Shown here piece by piece: positions 59,789-64,000 of a DNA stretch of 64,000 nucleotides. Position numbers and translations under genes: made by a program. The stretch comes from Clostridia bacterium. Its GTDB lineage: Bacteria > Bacillota > Clostridia > Christensenellales > Borkfalkiaceae. The notes beneath the pieces were generated by a model. That model did not search any database, was not told the origin of the DNA, and was given only the letters and a program-made list of their open reading frames with translations. How positions within the stretch are numbered: position 1 is the stretch's first letter; every line of letters starts with the position of its first letter. The stretch is taken from positions 1-64,000 of the forward strand of contig JAFQWV010000019.1 in the NCBI GenBank assembly GCA_017407325.1. Reading direction: 5' to 3'.

Positions 59789-60529
59789 TTATCTTAAGGT
59801 GAGAATTTCTACACCTTCGTCAGTGATTACAACAGTGTTTTCGTAGTGCGCGCTAGGCATTTTGTCCTTAGTTACGCAACTCCAACCGTCAATCACTACT
59901 TCGCTCCTGCCCATGTTAATCATAGGCTCGATGGCAAGCGCCATTCCACGTCTTAATCTTATACCCGTTCTTCTTCTGCCGTAGTTTGGAACTGCAGGGT
60001 CTTCGTGTAGATTTCTTCCTATCCCGTGACCAACCATTTCCCTTACGACTGAATAGCCGTTAGATTCGGCGTGTTCTTGAATTGCTCCGCCTATATCGCC
60101 GAGTGTGCTACCTACCATAAGATTTTCAATTCCCTTGAAAAAACATTCTTTGGTAACTTCGACGAGTCTTTTCTTTTCAGGTGATACGCTTCCTACCAAA
60201 AAGGTTCTTGCAGCGTCGCCGTGATAGCCGTTTAATAGCGCACCAACGTCGATTGAAACGATTTCCCCGTCTTTAAGCACTCTTTCTGACGGAAAGCCGT
60301 GAACGACTTCTTCGTCAATAGATACGCAAATTGTTCCCGGAAAACCACCGTAACCTAAAAAGGAAGGTTTTGCTCCACACCCTACTATGTAGTCATAAGC
60401 TAATTTGTCTAAGTAGCGAGTTTTTACCCCTACTTTAACGTTGTCTTCAATGAGCTTTAGAACGTCAGCTACAATTTGTCCCGACTTTCTCATAAGTTCA
60501 ATTTCAGACGGATTTTTAATGTAAATCAT
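59789..60529 (-). CDS. map: methionine aminopeptidase, type I
   Basis: 246 residues. The metal site residues are in [20 protein letters not shown] (two Asp), [12 protein letters not shown] (His), and the two C-terminal Glu in [10 protein letters not shown] and HYENTVVI. It removes the initiator methionine. It overlaps adk by 4 nt. Confidence 0.96.
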   Translation of the reverse strand: MIYIKNPSEIELMRKSGQIVADVLKLIEDNVKVGVKTRYLDKLAYDYIVGCGAKPSFLGYGGFPGTICVSIDEEVVHGFPSERVLKDGEIVSIDVGALLNGYHGDAARTFLVGSVSPEKKRLVEVTKECFFKGIENLMVGSTLGDIGGAIQEHAESNGYSVVREMVGHGIGRNLHEDPAVPNYGRRRTGIRLRRGMALAIEPMINMGRSEVVIDGWSCVTKDKMPSAHYENTVVITDEGVEILTLR

Positions 60530-61143
60530 TTAAGCGCCTCGACTATATCACTAAATACGTCTTCAGAATCTTTGCTGCCGTCAACGGTCACTAAGACTCC
60601 AGCTTTTTTGTAGTATTTAATAAGTGGCGCGGTTTGTCTTTTATAAACGTTAAGTCTAAGTCCCACCGTTTCTTCGTTGTCGTCGTCTCTTTGAATTAAA
60701 GTTTCCCCACACGAAGAACAATTTTTATCATTATAAAAATCTACGTGGTAACTTGCCCCGCAATTTGGACAAACCCGTCTACCTGTAAGTCTGTGTAATA
60801 ACAATTCAAAAGGAACGTCAATGTCGATGACTCTATCAATTATGCAAAAATCTTCAAGCGCTTCGGCTTGGGCAACCGTTCTTGGAAAACCGTCTAAAAG
60901 ATAACCGTTTTTACAGTCGTCTTTACTAATTCTTTCCTTAACGATATCAACGGTAACTTCGTCAGGTACGAGTTGACCTTTGTCTATATAAGTTTTTGCA
61001 ACGATTCCAAGCGGTGTTTTTTCAGCAATATGCTTTCTGAAAATATCACCCGTCGATATATGACATATACCGAGCTTTTCACATATTTTAGACGACTGGG
61101 TGCCTTTTCCGGCACCCGGTGCGCCAAGTAATACAACGTTCAT
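60526..61143 (-). CDS. adk: adenylate kinase, zinc-LID form
   Basis: 205 residues. P-loop [33 protein letters not shown]. The LID has C-x2-C ... C-x2-C (VCPNCG, NCSSCGE), the zinc-binding form. It lies between secY and map. Confidence 0.96.
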   Translation of the reverse strand: MNVVLLGAPGAGKGTQSSKICEKLGICHISTGDIFRKHIAEKTPLGIVAKTYIDKGQLVPDEVTVDIVKERISKDDCKNGYLLDGFPRTVAQAEALEDFCIIDRVIDIDVPFELLLHRLTGRRVCPNCGASYHVDFYNDKNCSSCGETLIQRDDDNEETVGLRLNVYKRQTAPLIKYYKKAGVLVTVDGSKDSEDVFSDIVEALK

Positions 61144-61177
61144 TGATTTCCTCTTGTTGTTATAATCTAAAATTATT

Positions 61178-62488
61178 TTATTTTAAGAAACCTTTGTATT
61201 GCTTCATCATAATTTGAGATTCAAGCGCGTTGTTAAATTCGAGCGCGATTGATACGCAAATCAACAATCCCGTTGCACTGAACATTGCAGAGCTTCCTTT
61301 ATCTATAAGCGAGAATGCTATCGCTGGTAAAAGCGCCATAAGCGCAAGGAAGATTGCACCAAAGAGAGTAATTCTCTTTTGAATCTTTGATAAGTATTCA
61401 GTGGTTGGTTTACCAGGTCTGATACCGATAATGTTACCACCGTTTTGTTGAATACTTCTTGAGATTTCTTCAGGCTTGAATTGAATTGAAGCATAGAAGA
61501 ACGCAAAGCCAAAAATGAGTAAGCAAAGAACTACCATATAAAGCCATGAGCTTGTGCCCATCCATCTTTGCCACCAAACTACGAAACCGCTGTTTGGCCA
61601 GAACATTGTTGCAATCATTTCAGGGAATGAAAGGATTGAGAAAGAGAAGATAAGTGGCATAACACCAGATGCGTTAACCTTGATAGGAATAACGGTTGAT
61701 TGTCCGCCGTACATCTTTCTTCCTTGTACGCGCTTTGCGTATTGAACAGGTATTCTTCTTTCTGCTAAATCGACAAATACGATAAAGAAGAAAATTACAA
61801 TAATTACTGCTACGTATCCTACGAGCTTCCAGAAATATTCTAAACTTCCACCACTTCCGAATGCGTTAGTAACCATACTAACAAAGGTTTGACCTGCTGT
61901 CGCAAGTACACCAACGAAGATGAGAAGTGAAATACCGTTTGATACACCGTAATCGGTAATTCTTTCACCGAGCCAGATGGTTGCCATAGTACCTGATGCG
62001 AATAAAATTACGCATACAGTGTAAACAAGCCATCTTTGTCCGAAGAAGAACTTAATAATTGCAGAACCTTCCGCAATAGCTGTTGGTCCAAAATTAACCA
62101 AGATACCGATTGATTGGATAATAGCGAGTAATAAAGCACCTACTCTTGTGTATTTCGCAATTTTCTTTTGACCTTCTTCACCCATGCGGGTAAGTCTTTC
62201 AAGTTGCGGAATAGCAACAGTTAAGAGTTGTATGATAATTGATGCGTTAATGTACGGTCCGATACCCATAGCAAACCAAGTACCGTTAGAGAGCGCACCA
62301 CCGGTCATCATACTCATAATGTTAAGGTAAGAAACGTTTGTTAAATCAGTTCCAGCAATAAGTCCTTCACCAATACCAGGTACAGGGATATAACATCCAA
62401 GACGGTATACTAAAACGATAAGCAAGGTGAATAGAATTTTGTTTCTTATCTCTTTAATTTTAAATGCTTTCTTTAAAGTTTCAAACAT
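61178..62488 (-). CDS. secY: preprotein translocase subunit SecY
   Basis: 436 residues with ten membrane segments. [12 protein letters not shown] in TM1, [16 protein letters not shown] in the plug/TM2 region and [11 protein letters not shown] on the cytoplasmic loop are diagnostic. It forms the Sec channel and works with the SecG encoded at 49.9 kb. Confidence 0.97.
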   Translation of the reverse strand: MFETLKKAFKIKEIRNKILFTLLIVLVYRLGCYIPVPGIGEGLIAGTDLTNVSYLNIMSMMTGGALSNGTWFAMGIGPYINASIIIQLLTVAIPQLERLTRMGEEGQKKIAKYTRVGALLLAIIQSIGILVNFGPTAIAEGSAIIKFFFGQRWLVYTVCVILFASGTMATIWLGERITDYGVSNGISLLIFVGVLATAGQTFVSMVTNAFGSGGSLEYFWKLVGYVAVIIVIFFFIVFVDLAERRIPVQYAKRVQGRKMYGGQSTVIPIKVNASGVMPLIFSFSILSFPEMIATMFWPNSGFVVWWQRWMGTSSWLYMVVLCLLIFGFAFFYASIQFKPEEISRSIQQNGGNIIGIRPGKPTTEYLSKIQKRITLFGAIFLALMALLPAIAFSLIDKGSSAMFSATGLLICVSIALEFNNALESQIMMKQYKGFLK

Positions 62489-62528
62489 TTCAACCTCCGC
62501 TTAGAAAAATGTAGTTTTTGGTTAAAAA

Positions 62529-62975
62529 TTATACGATTTCGCAAGTACCGCCAGCTTTTTCAATCGCTTCTTTTGCAGATGCGGTGAAAGCGCGTGCTTT
62601 TACGTTTAACTTAACCTTTAACTCGCCATTTCCTAAAACTTTAAGGCCGAGTGTGTTTTTAACGTCTTTAATAAGACCTGCAGCAAATAAAACTTCGTAA
62701 GTTACTTCAGTACCTTCTTCTAAACCGTTTAAAGCAGAAACGTTTACGATAGTGTAAATTTTCTTGAAGAAGTTATTGAAACCGCGTTTAGGTACGCGAC
62801 GAGTTAAAGGCATTTGACCACCTTCAAAACCCGGACGAACGCCACCGCCACTTCTAGCCCATTGACCTTTGTGACCTTTCGTACTCGTCTTACCGGTACC
62901 AGAACCGATACCGCGACCAACTCTCTTTTTAGAAGTTCTAGCGCCTTCTGCAGGTGATAATGTTTCTAATCTCAT
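62529..62975 (-). CDS. rplO: 50S ribosomal protein L15
   Basis: 148 residues, start at [12 protein letters not shown] (62975) with AGAGGTG upstream. [22 protein letters not shown] and [18 protein letters not shown] are standard. Confidence 0.97.
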   Translation of the reverse strand: MRLETLSPAEGARTSKKRVGRGIGSGTGKTSTKGHKGQWARSGGGVRPGFEGGQMPLTRRVPKRGFNNFFKKIYTIVNVSALNGLEEGTEVTYEVLFAAGLIKDVKNTLGLKVLGNGELKVKLNVKARAFTASAKEAIEKAGGTCEIV

Positions 62976-62985
62976 TTTACACCTC

Positions 62986-63165
62986 TTATAACGCTTCAAC
63001 TTTTACAAGGTGAGAAACTTTTGCGAGCTTTCCTTGTAAAGCTGGACTGTCGTTGTGAATTTTAAATTGATTGATTTTTTTAAGACCAAGCGATTCAACC
63101 GTTGCCTTTTGATCTTTTAAGCAACCGATTGTGCTTTTGATAAGAGTGATTTTTAATTGAGCCAT
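62986..63165 (-). CDS. rpmD: 50S ribosomal protein L30
   Basis: 59 residues, found by translating the gap between rplO and rps[16 protein letters not shown], then [12 protein letters not shown] and [15 protein letters not shown]. The ATG has GGGGGAC upstream. It stands in its normal place in the operon. Confidence 0.95.
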   Translation of the reverse strand: MAQLKITLIKSTIGCLKDQKATVESLGLKKINQFKIHNDSPALQGKLAKVSHLVKVEAL

Positions 63166-63178
63166 TTGTCCGTCCCCC

Positions 63179-63697
63179 TTATCCTAAAATCTCTTCAACG
63201 GTTTTTCCGCGAAGTGCTGCAATTTCTTCAGCTGATCTAAGCTCTTTAAGTCCTTCAACAACAGCTTTTACCATGTTGATTGGATTGTTTGTGCCGTGAG
63301 ATTTAGTTCTGATGTTTTTAATACCACAAGCTTCCATAACCGCACGTACAGGTCCACCTGCGATAACACCGGTACCTTCTTCAGCAGGCATCATTAATAC
63401 TGAACCTCTGCTAAATTTACCAACTACGCTGTATGGAATTGTGTTGTTTACAAGAGCAACCTTAATCATGCTCTTCTTAGCTTGTTGAGTAGCCTTTTCG
63501 ATTGCTTCTGGAACTTCGTTTGCTTTACCCATTCCGTAACCTACTCTGCCGTTTTCGTCGCCGATAACAACGAGAGCAGAGAAACGCATTTTACGACCAC
63601 CCTTAACAACCTTAGTTACACGGTTAACCGCGATTAACTTTTTATTAAGACCGTCTTTTTCTTCTGGTCTTCTGTTAGGTCTGTTTTCTCTTGCCAT
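63179..63697 (-). CDS. rpsE: 30S ribosomal protein S5
   Basis: 172 residues. [41 protein letters not shown] and [13 protein letters not shown] are typical. A GGAGGAACG site precedes the ATG. Confidence 0.97.
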   Translation of the reverse strand: MARENRPNRRPEEKDGLNKKLIAVNRVTKVVKGGRKMRFSALVVIGDENGRVGYGMGKANEVPEAIEKATQQAKKSMIKVALVNNTIPYSVVGKFSRGSVLMMPAEEGTGVIAGGPVRAVMEACGIKNIRTKSHGTNNPINMVKAVVEGLKELRSAEEIAALRGKTVEEILG

Positions 63698-63716
63698 AAT
63701 TTAACGTTCCTCCTTC

Positions 63717-64000
63717 TTAGAAATCAAGACCGGCTTCTCTTGCGCCGTCAGCGAGTGCTTTTACTCTTCCGGTGTAAAGATATCCACCTCTGTCGAATAC
63801 TACTTGCTTAATGCCCTTTGCGAGTGCTTTTTCAGCAAGCTTCTTACCAACAACAACAGCAACTTCGCTCTTTGACTTGCCTTTAATTTCTTTAGCAAGT
63901 GCTTTTTCTACTGTTGAACAAGCAACTAAAGTGTTTCCTGCTACGTCGTCAATGATTTGAGCGTAAATGTGGTTAAGACTTCTGTAAACCGAAAGTCTTG
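63717..64000 (-). CDS. rplR: 50S ribosomal protein L18, C-terminal part cut by the window edge
   Basis: The last 93 residues: [56 protein letters not shown] and [20 protein letters not shown]. The N-terminus is beyond position 64000. Confidence 0.95.
   Translation of the reverse strand, partial: RLSVYRSLNHIYAQIIDDVAGNTLVACSTVEKALAKEIKGKSKSEVAVVVGKKLAEKALAKGIKQVVFDRGGYLYTGRVKALADGAREAGLDF

Overview
The window is a low-GC chromosomal segment, most likely from an uncultivated gut member of the Bacillota (class Clostridia, perhaps Christensenellales-like). Evidence: clostridial gene orders (pgk-tpiA-gpmI-secG-rnr-smpB-ssrA; an spc/alpha ribosomal operon running rplR to rplQ), a Cys-rich zinc-type S4, MinDE, SipW/TasA-type surface proteins, pectin-degrading enzymes, and many sigma-A promoters of the TTGACA-N17-TATAAT type. 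The standard genetic code fits, with TGA used as stop. The genus cannot be named from the sequence.

Layout. 1-5.8 kb: end of a membrane-protein gene, a ferritin-like protein, a diverged DeoC-like protein, and a small operon of a 63-residue protein, a NadD-YqeK fusion and rsfS. 5.8-8.7 kb: divergent pectate lyase lipoprotein and cytoplasmic-looking pectinesterase. 8.7-11.9 kb: AEC permease, glutamate dehydrogenase and a phosphoribosyltransferase. 11.9-16.8 kb: an operon of a degenerate EAL-like protein, a membrane-anchored McrB-like AAA+ ATPase, a DUF2357-like coiled-coil protein and a SipW-type signal peptidase; the last two overlap by 4 nt. 16.85-23.8 kb: a surface-fibre locus with three TasA-like secreted proteins, one membrane-anchored relative and a second SipW-type peptidase. 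It is interleaved with a GIY-YIG nuclease element, a DUF559 nuclease element and several arrays of short hairpins joined by a constant 7-nt linker. 23.9-27.1 kb: proBAC.

27.1-39.4 kb: a long carbohydrate ABC-transporter operon with two closely related ~800-residue binding lipoproteins, two MsmX-type ATPases, a permease pair and five membrane proteins of unknown role. 39.7-46.9 kb: glycine-riboswitch-controlled Na+/alanine symporter, a lipoprotein, another hairpin array 19 kb or more from the first group, SPFH/NfeD pair, a frameshifted GNAT gene, nitroreductase, XRE regulator, and tmRNA with a repeat-rich downstream flank. 47-54 kb: smpB, rnr, secG and glycolysis genes. 54-64 kb: Na/Pi-type transporter, minDE, and the ribosomal/secY operon.

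The strongest candidates for an undescribed system are two. One is the hairpin arrays: variable perfect stems separated by ATGAAAT/ATGATTT/TCGATAT-type linkers, mirrored around a conserved AT-rich core. They abut and sometimes supply the stop codons of surface-protein genes, and their two ~308-nt copies differ in several loops while keeping nearly all stems. The other is the EAL-like/McrB-like/DUF2357/SipW operon, which places a membrane AAA+ machine in the same transcription unit as a signal peptidase of the TasA-fibre class.
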